Source: Gordius sp. MW1
Lineage: Eukaryota; Nematomorpha; Gordioida; Gordea; Gordiidae
NCBI GenBank assembly: GCA_964036665.1
Contig: OZ038528.1
Coordinates: 1,488,001 to 1,552,000, forward strand
Reading direction: 5' to 3'
Length of the DNA stretch: 64,000 nt
Shown here: piece after piece, positions 34,683 to 47,100 of the stretch
How the letters are laid out: the number at the start of each line of letters is the position of its first letter
Numbering within the stretch: position 1 is the stretch's first letter
The notes under the pieces: generated by a model
Seen by the model: the letters and a program-made list of their open reading frames with translations, nothing else
Told to the model about the DNA's origin: nothing
Database searches by the model: none
Made by a program: the position numbers and the translations under genes

Positions 34683-36744
34683 ATGCGGTACTATGAAACG
34701 TTTGACTTTATAACGTTTGACCCGGATTCGAAAGTTGATACTATGGAAGAGGTTTTATTGGATAAATATGAAAGGTGAGTATATTCAACTTTTGCAATAT
34801 AAAATTTAGGCTTTTAAAAAATCATCAATGTTTACAGGATATAAATAATGATTTAGAGTCAAAAATTTTGACATTAGTGGAAAAATATGAAAAAGAAAAG
34901 CAGGAAAATCTTGAGAGAATCCAAGTATTATCGAGGCAAGTCTACAACCTTTCGACAGCAATATCAGAGATAGAAAAAGAAAATGTAATCAATATTTATA
35001 TAGGTTATATGTAATCATAAAATTTAAAAATGGATTTCAACATTATCATTTCTAAATTTTCTTATTTCATTAAAATCGATTGTTATTTTTAACATATATT
35101 TATATTGTGTGTAATTTTTAAGTTAGTACATCATAGAAACCAAGATTTTTTTATAAAGTTTTATATAGAAACCTGTGTATGTTTTAAAATTAAAAATTAT
35201 GTAATTTGAACTGTAACAACTAATTAGGACTTTTTCTTTCATCTCTATGTAGGTTGAAGTCAGCATGGAACATTAATAATTGATATGTTTTATAATAAAG
35301 TCAAGCAATTTTATCTCCATGTTAAATAAATATTACAATCAATGGGTTATATTTGCTTAGGCATAATTAGGACTTGATAAATGATAGACAAGATTTATTA
35401 GAACTCATTTTAATAAAAATGCTTTCCATACTTTAAAACTGTAAAATTAATAATTTCTTTAAAAGTCTATTTCTTTGGTATAATAATTCTAAAATCTCCT
35501 GTTGGCTATTTAATAAAAGGGATACCTTGCCAGACCAATCCATACTATATGTACAGTAAATGTATATTTAATATTTGCTAGCATCAAATCAAATATTTTG
35601 GCACCATTCAGCTAGGTTTGACATGTTAATTTTGTGTTTAAGTGCAAGAGCTTTATAAATTAAATATCTCTCATCTTAACATTTAAAATGACTTATGACT
35701 TAGATTCTTAACAAACTTTTTATTTTTTTAGGAGCGCTACAAGAGGGATTGCAGTTTAGCCGTTCATTTGCTACGTTGTAAGCCCAATAGTTACGTCGAT
35801 CAACGATTCAATTCGGTGAGAACTGAGCATAAATCTTAAATTTATAAATGGATGAGTTTTAAAAGTAATGTTCAAAAAGGATTCCATGGCTTTAAACCCA
35901 AAATTATAACCCGTTTTTAGATAAATTAATTAAATCTTAGTTTAGATCCTTTATTGTGATTTTCATACTATATTAGACAAATTAAAACTAAACAAGATGC
36001 AAACTAACTTGTGTTATATCAATAACAATCATTTGCCATAATTTTAAAGTTTTTTAATTCTCGAGACAATAAAGATAAGCAAAAAATTTAAAATTTGCTC
36101 TAAGTTTTAAACCCTAGATTAAATTTTTTTTTAAATTCTTGATATGGTAAAGAATATGTTATAAAAAATGGATAAAAGTAGCTCAATATTCTGAAATAGC
36201 TCTTGAAATCAGGATTTTTACATTGGGACCTGATTGTTAAAAGAAAATTAATTAATTTTTTTTCTATCCATTTGCCTTTTTAATCTAGCTCCCCGAAGAC
36301 TATCAAAAACGGCTAGAAAATCGTGGTTGGACAGAAGAATACTCACCCAACCCGAGCCAAGGCCATAGTTTTTTCACTGGTTCAACTTTTCCCCCAACTG
36401 CAGCCGGGGCTCTGTTTTTAACCCAAACTTCTGCTGCAAACTCCGATAGGCTTAGCCATATGGGAGCAAATAGTTCAGATAACTCAATTTGCCCAAAATG
36501 TGCTAAATGCTATGCGGGGCAGGTTGTGCCCAATGTGTTGGTCGCGAATTTATTGCTGGAAAGTTATTACAATTCTCAATATATGCCGAACCAGGTAGTT
36601 GACGACAGCGCGTTGGGCTGTTTGAAAAATGAAGGTAGTCATCACAAAAAAAGTAGCAGTTTGGGCCTGTTTAAAGATGCTTGCGAAGTGGTCTCTTCGA
36701 AACGCATACTAAGCGACCAGAAATTAAATGATCGAATTCTATGA
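34683..36744 (+). CDS. TJAP1/BEGAIN-type coiled-coil protein
   Basis: Four exons (34683-34774, 34810-34984, 35732-35815, 36289-36744) give 268 residues in one frame. The N-terminus MRYYETFDFITFDPDSK precedes a coiled coil (DLESKILTLVEKYEKEKQEN). The junction EKEN-ERYKRDCSLAVHLLRCK matches the family hallmark ERYRxDCxLAVQLLKC of tight-junction-associated protein 1 and BEGAIN. LPEDYQKRL follows at the expected position. The C-terminal 150 residues are unlike the vertebrate tails and include CPKCAKC. Family members are membrane- or junction-associated scaffolds (known from vertebrates). The first intron is only 35 bp. The start is fixed by an in-frame stop just upstream. Confidence 0.85.
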
Positions 36745-37399
36745 AACAGATCAAAGAGCTATATATGTTTATATAATTAAAGCAGTTTATTTATTGAAAA
36801 TTGTTAAATTATTATTGTTAATCGAAAATGTTTTAAATGCGCGAGACCCCATATTTTTAACTATTTATTAATATTTTGAAATTGTGATAAAGCAATTGGT
36901 AATAAATTAATGGTATTCCTCGAACGAGTTTAAGTGAATTATATTGAAATTAAAAAAATTATTTATATAACATAGTTATTAGTCTTCAAAATATTTATCT
37001 GCTTACGTTTTTTCTTGACGATACGTATATATATAAATATATATATATTTTTAAAGTTTATTTGTTTAAAATCCCTTGACAATATTATAAAATATATAAG
37101 ACAAAATGATGCGTCAAACAAAATAATAAAAATAAACTATTCTTTTATAGCATCATCGAGAGAATCTTCCGAAGTTGACCAAGAATCCGCGAACATTTTA
37201 AAATTGTATTTGGGTATATGAGTATCAAGGCTTTTCATTAAAAAGGATACCGGATTTTTAGGGCGAGGGAGAATGTTTTTCTACCTCTTTAAAAAAGATA
37301 AGGCCTATTTGCCAAAGGTGCCTGAACACGAAGCGACCATTGGAATATAAATGTTCGAGGATTAAAAGGCTATGTATTTATTGGTAATTAGCCCCTCAG
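36745..37399. other. 3' flank and AT-rich spacer
   Basis: No gene supported; the plus ORF at 37015-37221 is AT-rich chance sequence. Confidence 0.4.
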
Positions 37400-37970
37400 T
37401 AACAACTAAAGAATCATTTGTTAAAGGGGGGGGGGCAAATAGGTCAATACATGTGGAGTCCCATTTAAGGTGAAGGCCATTGCTCCATGGAACTAAAGAA
37501 GATTTATCAGGGCGCTAACGTCCCTCCAAAATGGGGTCCCAAGGCTCTGATTGATGGATCTTTGCCCTCTTACGAACGCTTTTAATTAAGGTATTGGCCA
37601 TTTTGTGTCGAGCATATTTAAATTTTTTGCCAGGCAGTGTAAGGAATGCCTGCCTTGTTCGTCTACGAGTGTATTGCAATTTCGACAAGTAGATGACTTC
37701 GAAAATTTCACCCCTGGTCTGAGAGCTATTAGGGATAAATTAATATTTTTCGGTATATAAAAATCCCGTGGCAATATACCCTCATAAAAGTTTAAAATGA
37801 GCATTTTTTGAACCTTCACCCTCGTTTATCTTAAAATCTGGAAGTTTTGGAAAAGAACTGAACACAGATTCATACGAAAGTTTCGAATCGTTCAACATCA
37901 CCTCTGAGAGACAGCTTGGGTAAGTTTCTAGCCATTCTAGAGCTTTGCCATCAAACAAAAACGAACTCAA
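37400..37970 (-). pseudogene. Non-LTR retrotransposon C-terminal relic
   Basis: Minus-strand pieces read SLIALRPGVKFSKSSTCRNC, NTLVDEQGRHSLHCLAKN and, further on, RPDKSSLVPWSNGLHLKWDS. These match the C-x-C...G-x-H-x-x-x-C finger and RPDGLTLxPWxxGRxLxWD block found after the reverse transcriptase in several LINE groups. Stops and frame changes break it; there is no RT core nearby. Confidence 0.6.
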
Positions 37971-38778
37971 ATTAGAACACTAGCTGGCATCGCTACTCTA
38001 AATTAGATAGTCAACGAAGCGCAACACAAGTCCGGCATCCAAATCTCTTTGTCGTAAGGTTTGTGGCAGGGGTGTTGGTTTTGAATTTCCAAATTGCTAA
38101 AGTTATGGGTAATAGCGGGTCCTCTCTAAGGTGTCTTGTACAGATTTATAAGATGAGATTAAAGAGACTAGAGATATTAAGGCAGGTGAGCGCCCTAAAC
38201 CATAGGTCAGATCAGATTATTGAAAATTTTTCTGCCCAAACTCGGTCCAGTTCGATTTTATAAATAATTTATTTTTCCCGCTCAACCCTTTTACCCGCTT
38301 AGCAATGCCCGAATTATTAGACTTGCCCGGTTGAAATGATTATAATTAAATTTGTAGTAATTATTTTGTCATAATTTTCAAAAATAATTAATTCAATTTT
38401 TGATTTTTTTGGATAGAAACTACGATCAATTAATATTATACCAACAAATAAAAAATATGACAAACTAATACACCCAAAAAAATAATACACTATATAAAAG
38501 TGTCTCATTAAACCCGAATTGAACTTGAGTGTCCGCCCGCGACAGTTGTCGGGCCCATGGATTCCACAATTTTAATAATAACTATTTTTTAAATTTCTTT
38601 CAAATTTTTTTCGTTTTCACCATTTAACAATAATTATTTAACTTTCTCTCGTAGCTTAATGTAAATGCTATAGCATTATTGACTCTTTTACTATAAATAA
38701 CAACAATCGCTGATTTAACAAATTAAAGTTTCGTAATTCGTAATTCAAGCTTGTAATGATTTGTTAGAAAATTTAATT

Positions 38779-40352
38779 ATGGAAAAACCAATACCCAAAG
38801 GTAATTTTTTCATAATTTTTCATGGGCGTAGCCAGGATTGGATTTAGAGGGGGGGGGGCAAAATGATAATTTGTGGTAATTTTGGGCATAATTGCATTAA
38901 ATTTTATAGAATTTTTGAATTTAGAGGGGCAGCCGCCCATCCCTGCCACCCCCTGGCTACGCCCATGTAATTTTACAAATCCAAAATGATCCCTAAATAA
39001 TGTAAAACTCGATTATTTTGCTATAAAATACCATTATTTCGATAGATTCCAAAAGGTATTACATAAAGCTACAAATAATTCCTGAACCAGGGTATGAGCA
39101 TGTACAAAAACAAGAATCCCTCATACATCCTATCAAAAAGGAGCCAGAAAATCAGGCTTTTGTAGAATATTTAGCCAAAGAGGTTGAACTTTTTAAAACT
39201 CAATGTAGCGAACATCTCAGAGAAAAGGAAGCACTGAGCAATGCTTTAAACAGTTACAAGTTGGATAAAGAAGTATTTTCGTCGAAAAATAGTTTCGTAG
39301 AAAATGAAGTGAAAACACTGAGGGAAGAATTAGAAGTTATTAGAAAGGAAAATCAGCAATTAACCATAACTTTAGCGTTGGCTGAAAAGGAGAATCAAGA
39401 CGACTACACTGCACAATTGCAGATGGAGTTGAGAGAGAAAAAAGATACAATTGATAAGATTAAAACCGATAATGAGGTAATTTTTTTACGATTTTTTAAA
39501 GTTAATTTAAACAAACATAATTTGCAATTATGGGCTCGTTTTGGTTGTCCGTCTGTCCTGTCCAACTTGGCTTTTTAACAATCACTATGGAAACTTATGA
39601 GGGCTTCTGTAAAAGATTTTTTGCTTTTACATATCTAATGATCGCTGGTTGACTTAAATTTTTTCGACCTCGCCCGAACCCTAATTCCATTTTTGTTTTT
39701 GCGCCTGACTGATTACCCTGATTTATAAATTTATTAAAGTTTTAGTTATCAAAAACTCAAAAATTGCTCTTACAGCTGACGAAATTATATTAGATCGTAT
39801 TAAAAAAAGATATTATTTATATTTTAAAGGCCACAAAGGCCATACATTCAGTGCAATAAATTAAAACCCCCAAACAAGTAGAGTTTTCATCATAAGTACA
39901 ACTATTTAATAGTCATATATCGCGACAATATTAGTTTTTTAGAGCAAAAGGAATGAGATCGGGGTAAAGTTTGTTTTATAGAAATTCACTTTTCCTGTAT
40001 ATGGCTATGCCTAACAGCTAATTTATATATCTAGTAATATGTTTAGCCCGATATCAAAAAAGCATATAATAAAAATTAACATTATCTTATTATTAATAGA
40101 TAGAAAACTACAAATTAATTTTACCACATTGGTTTAATTTGTTTTTCTCTATTTTAGTTACTTAAAGAGAGATTCAAAGATAAATTGGATGAATATATAA
40201 GACTAAGGGAAGAACTAAGATTGGTGAACGAAAGCTTATCTCGGGCTGCAAGTGTGAGCCCAAGTTTTGATTATGGCCAGAAACCGACGTTTAAATTACG
40301 AATTAGGCACAGATCTCGAGATGATTCCGAATCTCCCCCCAATGGGGAATAA
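38779..40352 (+). CDS. Three-exon coiled-coil protein, unknown family
   Basis: Exons 38779-38800, 39046-39476 and 40158-40352 encode 215 residues. The N-terminus MEKPIPKDSKRYYIKLQIIP is globular or disordered. Residues about 45-180 are strongly heptad-like (EVKTLREELEVIRKENQQL, MELREKKDTIDKIKTDNE, KERFKDKLDEYIRLREELRL). The basic C-terminus has FKLRIRHRSRDDSESPP. Junctions keep frame (G/AT gives Asp; GAG/GTAATT to TTTTAG/TTA). Intron 1 carries a MITE and intron 2 a repeat B copy. The family is not recognised. It lies 2 kb downstream of the TJAP1-like gene on the same strand, and both are coiled-coil proteins, but no homology between them is evident. Confidence 0.75.
38821..38967. mobile_element. 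CATGGGCGTAGCCA MITE in intron 1 of the coiled-coil gene
   Basis: Perfect CATGGGCGTAGCCAGG and CCTGGCTACGCCCATG ends, 'ggattggattta' subtype, only 20 bp after the splice donor. Confidence 0.88.
39519..39730 (+). repeat. Repeat B copy in intron 2 of the coiled-coil gene
   Basis: TTTGCAATTATGGGCTCGTTTTGGTTGTCC onward with ATCGCTGGTTGACTTAAATT and CGACCTCGCCCGAACCC. Confidence 0.75.
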
Positions 40353-41119
40353 TCCTATATAAATTGAATTTCAAAATTTAGTTTTTTATGTATTAACAGT
40401 TGTTAGTTACTTACAAATGGACAAAACGCCTTTTTTCATGAAAATATAATAAATATCTAATTGGTAATTGTGGACAATAAATAGGCAGCGGTTAGTTTTA
40501 GATAGTATACAATCAGCGAAAAGAGCTTAAACGTTTTTAGGCTTTAAATAATAAATTGTGTATAGGCAAATATTGCAGATATAGTTACAATTAAAAAACA
40601 TCTTTTTTACTAAAAATGATTGGGAAATCTTTATAGCAGATAGGGCCGGACAACTGTCTTAAATTTTGATTTTCGAGCGATCTCGGGGAAGATTCTGGTA
40701 ATTGGGCTCTGTGATTTTTTAAATAATGCAATATTTTGTTTTGGTGTATTATTTTGTCACTTTTATATTTGATTGTATCATCAAAAATTTGGAAAACAAA
40801 ATAAAATTTTTACAAAATTTAACAATATTATTTCTAAAATCATTTCGGTCCGGGCAGTTCGGGCAGATAATCTTTAACAAATATACCTCTGCTCTATAGT
40901 ATATAATCTACCACTTTAAGATAATAGTTTGAAAATCTTACTGCTTAAAATGAATTTTTTACTATTTTAACTTTTAAACTAAATAGTACCTAACCTATTA
41001 ATAATAAAGAAAATTATTGGGGAACTTTAAAATATATTAAGGATCCTATTATATTTTTTAAGTGCTTTAAAGAAATAGTTTTTTTAAAAAGAAGTTTCTG
41101 TTCTAGATTTTTATAACAA
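40353..41119. other. Spacer before the lectin receptor gene
   Basis: AT-rich; no exon recognised. A polyadenylation-like AATAAA occurs near 40447 and 40478. Confidence 0.4.
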
Positions 41120-44100
41120 ATGCCAATAAATTATAATAATGTAATTCAAAGGATATTCTTTACGATTATTTACTTTGCTGTAATCAATTCAGGTTTCTTA
41201 TTATATCTGACATTCACAAATAACATATTATCTTCGAAGATTAAATTCATAGATATAGGAAAAGTATCCTTAACCCTAACCTTAAGTTGTTTAGGATATT
41301 TTATAATATCATGAGTCATGACTATTCTTAATTAAAACCCTAATATAACTAAGACAATTTATTATTAAACGCGCAAACCCCAAAACATTTTATTAGATCA
41401 TAAACTAAATATTGATTAAATTTGTATTTTGTGATTAATTGGATTTAAATATAAATTAATAGTCTATAGGTTTGTTAATAGCAGAGCTTATGATAGTAAT
41501 ATTAGATTCTCAGTGTTAAAAGCAAAACTACTTGTTATGTTAGTTGTTAACTTCTCAAAATACCAGTACATAGTCAAGAGCAATAAGATAAGTTATTGTT
41601 TATGAAATATAGATAAAAATTTGAACGAAAGGCACTCGCTCCCCCCCCGTATCCCATTATGTTCATGATTATGTGAACCGATCTCGATTAGTATGAGCCT
41701 TGAAAACCTTTAATATGTCTTTTATATTTTTAATCACACTTTTGAAATGCAGGCTATCTATATATATTTGAATTCCTAACTTAAAATACTTTTAGAAATA
41801 TAGTAGAATCTTCATGGGCATAACCAGGTTTTGGAGTAGGGGGGGGGGCAAAACGTTTAAATGTTTAATTAGAGGGGGGCAAAACAGAATTTTTTTTTAA
41901 TTTTTTAAAGTTTTTGCATTGAAAATTTTTTTTTCGTATATGGCTACGTCCATGAGAATCCTATATTAATTAGCAGATTAGTAAAAGATGAATTTCTTTA
42001 GACTTTTTGAATGAATAAGTTGAATATTATTCCTACAATATTAGATTCCAATACAGGATCCTGCGTTAATAAATGCCCATCCAAGTGGCTGGTCTCTCAC
42101 TTCAGTAACCAGTGCTGGTTTTATGATCCCGATAAAAAGTTCACTTTTTTGGAAGCTAATGTAGCTTGCCAACAGGTACACGAGGATGCCAGAATCGCAA
42201 ATGTAACTGGCGACATAGCCTTGGTAACAGCATTTTACTTAATATATAGGCGTCTTATTTATGGTAGAGTCAGGGTTTTTAAGGATTGCCCAAAAATATC
42301 CGAACCTAATAAAAAAATTCATTAAAATTTTGCAAAATAAGGTTTCTAATTTATATTTTGCTTTAAAGACAAAATTTTTAGTTTTGCTAGCGGCTCTAAA
42401 TAATGAGCATTTTGTTGAAGAATAAACTTTCTTTCTATAACTTTTATAATGAGCTTATTAAGAAAAATCTGGAATGGCATACACCCCCCCCCCTTTAAAT
42501 TTGAAAAATTTAAATATAATGTAATTTGCTCCGCTTATAACCATTAAAAAGTTTGGCGTTGGGATGTTTGTCCATATTTTTCAATACATTTTTTATAATT
42601 CTTTAATCTTTTGCATTTTGGCACACACGAGCATCACATTTTGAAGCACCCTGGTTTGGAGCAAGTGTGGGTTGGATTGAAGAGGAATTACCTTAGCCCT
42701 GACGAGTTTTTAGATATGGAAAATAAGGCGGTTTCAGATTGCAATAGCCGCGTCCATTGTAGGCCACGGATAGACGCCCCATCCTTCCTGTACTTGATAT
42801 AGTGTAGTGCTGTAAAAAGGCCCAGGTTCTGTTTGGTCGACTTTTGTTTAATCAACACTAACGGTCCAATCTGGTCTGTTTTGCAATTTCGACTAAGCGT
42901 AAAGGTCGATTGAGAAAAACGGAGCCAAAAACCTTTAGTCTGTTGTCGACCAAACAAAGTCTAGGTTTTTTACAACATTAATTCGATAGTATATAACTGC
43001 TCTTATGTACATTGGCCCAGCTGGGGGAACGCAAGAAGGGATGGTGGATATGTTATATAACCTTCAACGAGATTATCTTGGAAATTATAAATAAAATCGC
43101 CCTCCCCTCTTTATATTAAAGCCAAACTCTGGCAAGACCTTCTAATTAGTGCCTTAACATCAAATTTATTTCCAAAAATCATATTTATTAATTTTATTAT
43201 TTAAATTGTGAATATTTTACAATAGCAATATTACGTTATTTATTTACATTTGGCTATTTGCTTTTGAGCCATTCTATCAATTTTATGCTAGGCCCTGGGG
43301 CCCCCGAGAACCGTCCAGCGATACCGAATTGTTGTGTGTCTTCCTAAATAATTCACGATTCTATAGCATCGATTGCGATAGCCAAATGGGCTTGTACTGC
43401 ACACTCAATCATTGCGGTACAGTGGCGTAAATGAGGGGGGGGGGGGGGAGGGAATGGGAAATTCCCCCCCCCCTGTTTTTTTTTATTAATAACTAAATTA
43501 AATGGGTTAAAATATTATTGTTTAGTTACATCAAAGACTTAAAGACACTTATAAAATTTTAGAAACGTAATATATACATATATTTTAATTTGATTAAATT
43601 TTTGACAAAATGCGTTGTAAAATTTCCGAATATGATTGTGAAAGTTGCTATGAAAAAAAAAACTTGTTTGAACATTTATTTCCCGTGAAAACACCAGACC
43701 GCCCCAGGAAATAGATAACTAAGCGATTATTATAATGTTCCTCAATTTATATAATATTGATACTTTTATCATTTATCATATCCCATCACGGTTTGATAAC
43801 TAAATTGCCTGCCAAGGCCAGCCAAAACCCTTTAATTGCCCAATTCACTAATGCTGTCCGAACAGCCGGGCCCAAAATGACGATTTTCTATTTCAAGAAA
43901 TAATTATGTCTTATTTTCAAAAAAATTTGAACGAATTATAGTGTTTTAATAAATAGAAAGGTGACAAAAATAGTAAACTATATAAAAAATCTCATTATGG
44001 TGCCCGCCCAGGCCTACTTAAAAATCTCAATCTAGAACGGTAGCCTGCCCGATTCCTTAGCCGATTGGGCCCAGCAGCGATCCCGACTTATTGGTTGTTT

Positions 44101-47100
44101 AATTTTTACTTTTAATTACAATTTAAATGGAAACTTTTTTTGCCAAATTCCCCCCCCCCCGTAAAAATCCTGGCTACGCGCCTGTTGCGGTACCTCTAAT
44201 TTAACGTGTTTAACGACAAGACATTTTAAAATAAATATTTTTTGAAAAAAATCGTATTAAATTGAAAATAATAGTTTATAAATTAAATTTTATCAGCCAT
44301 CATAAAAAAACTAAATCCTCTTGAAACAATGTGTATACATGTTATTATTTTTAATAAATATTAAGGTATAAAATTATTATCGTATTTCGTGAATGTTTTT
44401 ACCAGGAGTTCCTATTAACAATCCCTGTGCAGTTGATTTTAAGTGCCAACGAAAAACGCTTAACAGTGTCTGCAAAAATTACATGTGCGGATGTGCCAAT
44501 TATCATTACCTTGAAATGGAAAAATGTTTACCCGGTAAATCTTCCCCTCCTCCCCCCTGCTACGAAAAATCTTGAATAAATGATATATGAATTTTATAAA
44601 TTTTTAGTACGCTTTGCTCTTTAATTTTGTTTTAACTTAAAATAAACTAAATTCTAACTTTCGTTGGCGTAGCATACAAGATTTCGGATTGGGGGGGGGG
44701 GGGGCGCGGGGGCCGAAACTGTTTAAGTCCAATTAGGGGGGAGGGGGGGGGGGGAAACACATTCAAATTAGGTTCTGTATTGAATTTTTTTTCCATCATC
44801 TGGCTAGGCCCATGCTAACTTTTATTAATTGACGAGAGTTTATTTGTTAGGGAAATATTGGGGTAATGCGTGCAAAAAAGATCTTGAATGCGCAACGCGC
44901 TCAAATGATACCGAATGTCGGGATGGGTTATGCGCTTGCAGGAACGAGTATTTTGAACGACTAGCTAACAACCATACGTTATGCGTCCCAAGTAAGTCTC
45001 ATTGAGATAAAAAAGCCAAAAAGGTTTAAATTTATGAATTAACTAAAAATTAGACTACATACCAATCACTTAACTTGAAACCTCGAGGTAAATTTAATTT
45101 TATATATTGGATCATGGGCGTGCCAAGGGGGGGGGGGCAGGGAGGGGCGGTTGCTTCACTCTAAATCCAAAAATTTGTTGAAATTTATTAAAGTCATGGC
45201 TAAAATTTAAAAAATGATCATTTTGCCCCTCCCTAAATTCTTATTGCCCCCCCCCCCCTCTAATGCAAATGCTGGCTACGCCCTTGTATAAGATAGATAT
45301 AATTGCTGACAATAGGGCGTAGACCGAGTAGCAGGAAGAGGAAATTGCCCCCCCCCCCTATACAATCCATAAATATAATTATAAATTATGTTTGAAACTT
45401 AAAATGGATGATGTTGTAAAAAGCGATTAGACACATATACGCTCTTAATCTATATTACTCAAAAGAATTGATATTGTTGCAACTAATTAATTTTAGCCAA
45501 ATTTAAGCATAAAATATAAATTTAAAATGTTGTAACATAAAACAATTTATTTAAAAAAAAATTTTAGAATACGCCCTAGGACAAAAGTGCGCGAGAGATG
45601 TGGAATGTCTTTCGCACGTGTGTTTGAACGGTCTGTGCGAATGTCGACCCGATCATTACAGGGAAGGGGTTGGATGTTTTGATAGTAAGCCGTTGTTTTT
45701 TTTAACCTTTTTTTCAACAAATTTTTAAAATTATTTTTATAAAAGGGTGTCGATTGAAATATTAATTTACAACAAGCCTCAAAGTTTATTTTAAGTTATT
45801 CTATTGATAAAACATGAAATACAACAAAAAGAAGCATATTTCATATCTAAAAAGTCATTTAAATTGATAACTTTGTTAAAATCAAAAAGAGAAAGCATTG
45901 AATCAATATTGTCACAAGAACCTAGAATGCATCTCCAATTTGTGTTCCAACTTCTTTTGCGGCTGTGAAACTGGCTACATACTGGAACTCGGATTATGCG
46001 TGAAAAGTTAACTTTATCTCTACCAATAAATAAACTATTTTGAATAAAATAATTTATAAATCATTAAATGCTAAATTATTAAAATATAATATCCCTTAAA
46101 TTAATTGAACTTAATTTATTGATTTAAATTTTAAACAAAATATATATTTAATAAACACTTAAGATGTATTTTAAATCCTTATTTATAAATTTTATTATCA
46201 TGCCTTTTTATAAATAGTTTACTGATTTTAAAATTATTTATACATTGGTTAGACGTTTGGTTTAATGTAACGTGTACGGACGAAACTTTTTGCCAAGCTT
46301 TGGGCAATTCGGTATGCGATACACAAAAACAGCTGTGCAAATGTAGCGAGATAACGTATCTCCGTGATTCAGGCTGTCATGAAAGTTAATTTCGAAGCTT
46401 ATTATTTATATTAACCAAAAAATTTTCTGTATATAAATAGACTCTTAAAATTAAAAATCTAGTTTTGATTTATGGAATTGACCAATATGGCCTATCCCTC
46501 AAATCGGACTTTACTTGTATCGACCTTTTTGCTCCTTTACATTTTAATCAAGACCCTTTAACCATCGCTAAGGACGAGCGAAGTGTTGTAAAAACGGCTG
46601 GGTTTGCTTGGTCGACCTATGGTGTTATTCACCAAGCATAGACCTGCTGGTAAAGAGTGGGCTCTTGGTATTTGCCTACTAAACATAAACAGGCCCAAAG
46701 ACCTTGGTTTGTTTAAGTTTAGTCGAGTAAAACCGAAAGTCGACCAAATATAACCCAGCCGTTTTCACGACATTAGAAGAGCCAATATTGTTGTCTCATG
46801 ATCTGGCTCCTTTGGTAAACGGGCCATGGATTTTTTCGAAGAAATCGGAAAATTTTATCCAAAATCCAAATTTTTCATGTCCTTTTTACAACCATTGGGA
46901 TTCTTATTGCACGATAGAATTCGGAAACTTTTGCCGACTCTCGGCCTATAGACGATAATGTCATAAATCTTTGTGTCTAAACCTTTTTATTATGCTTATA
47001 TATTTGACTTCTTATCGTACTTATAAACTTATTACCTAGCAAAATTTTTTGTTAATGTACTGATTTTTTTATTCAATAGAACGTTGGACTAATGAAACTT

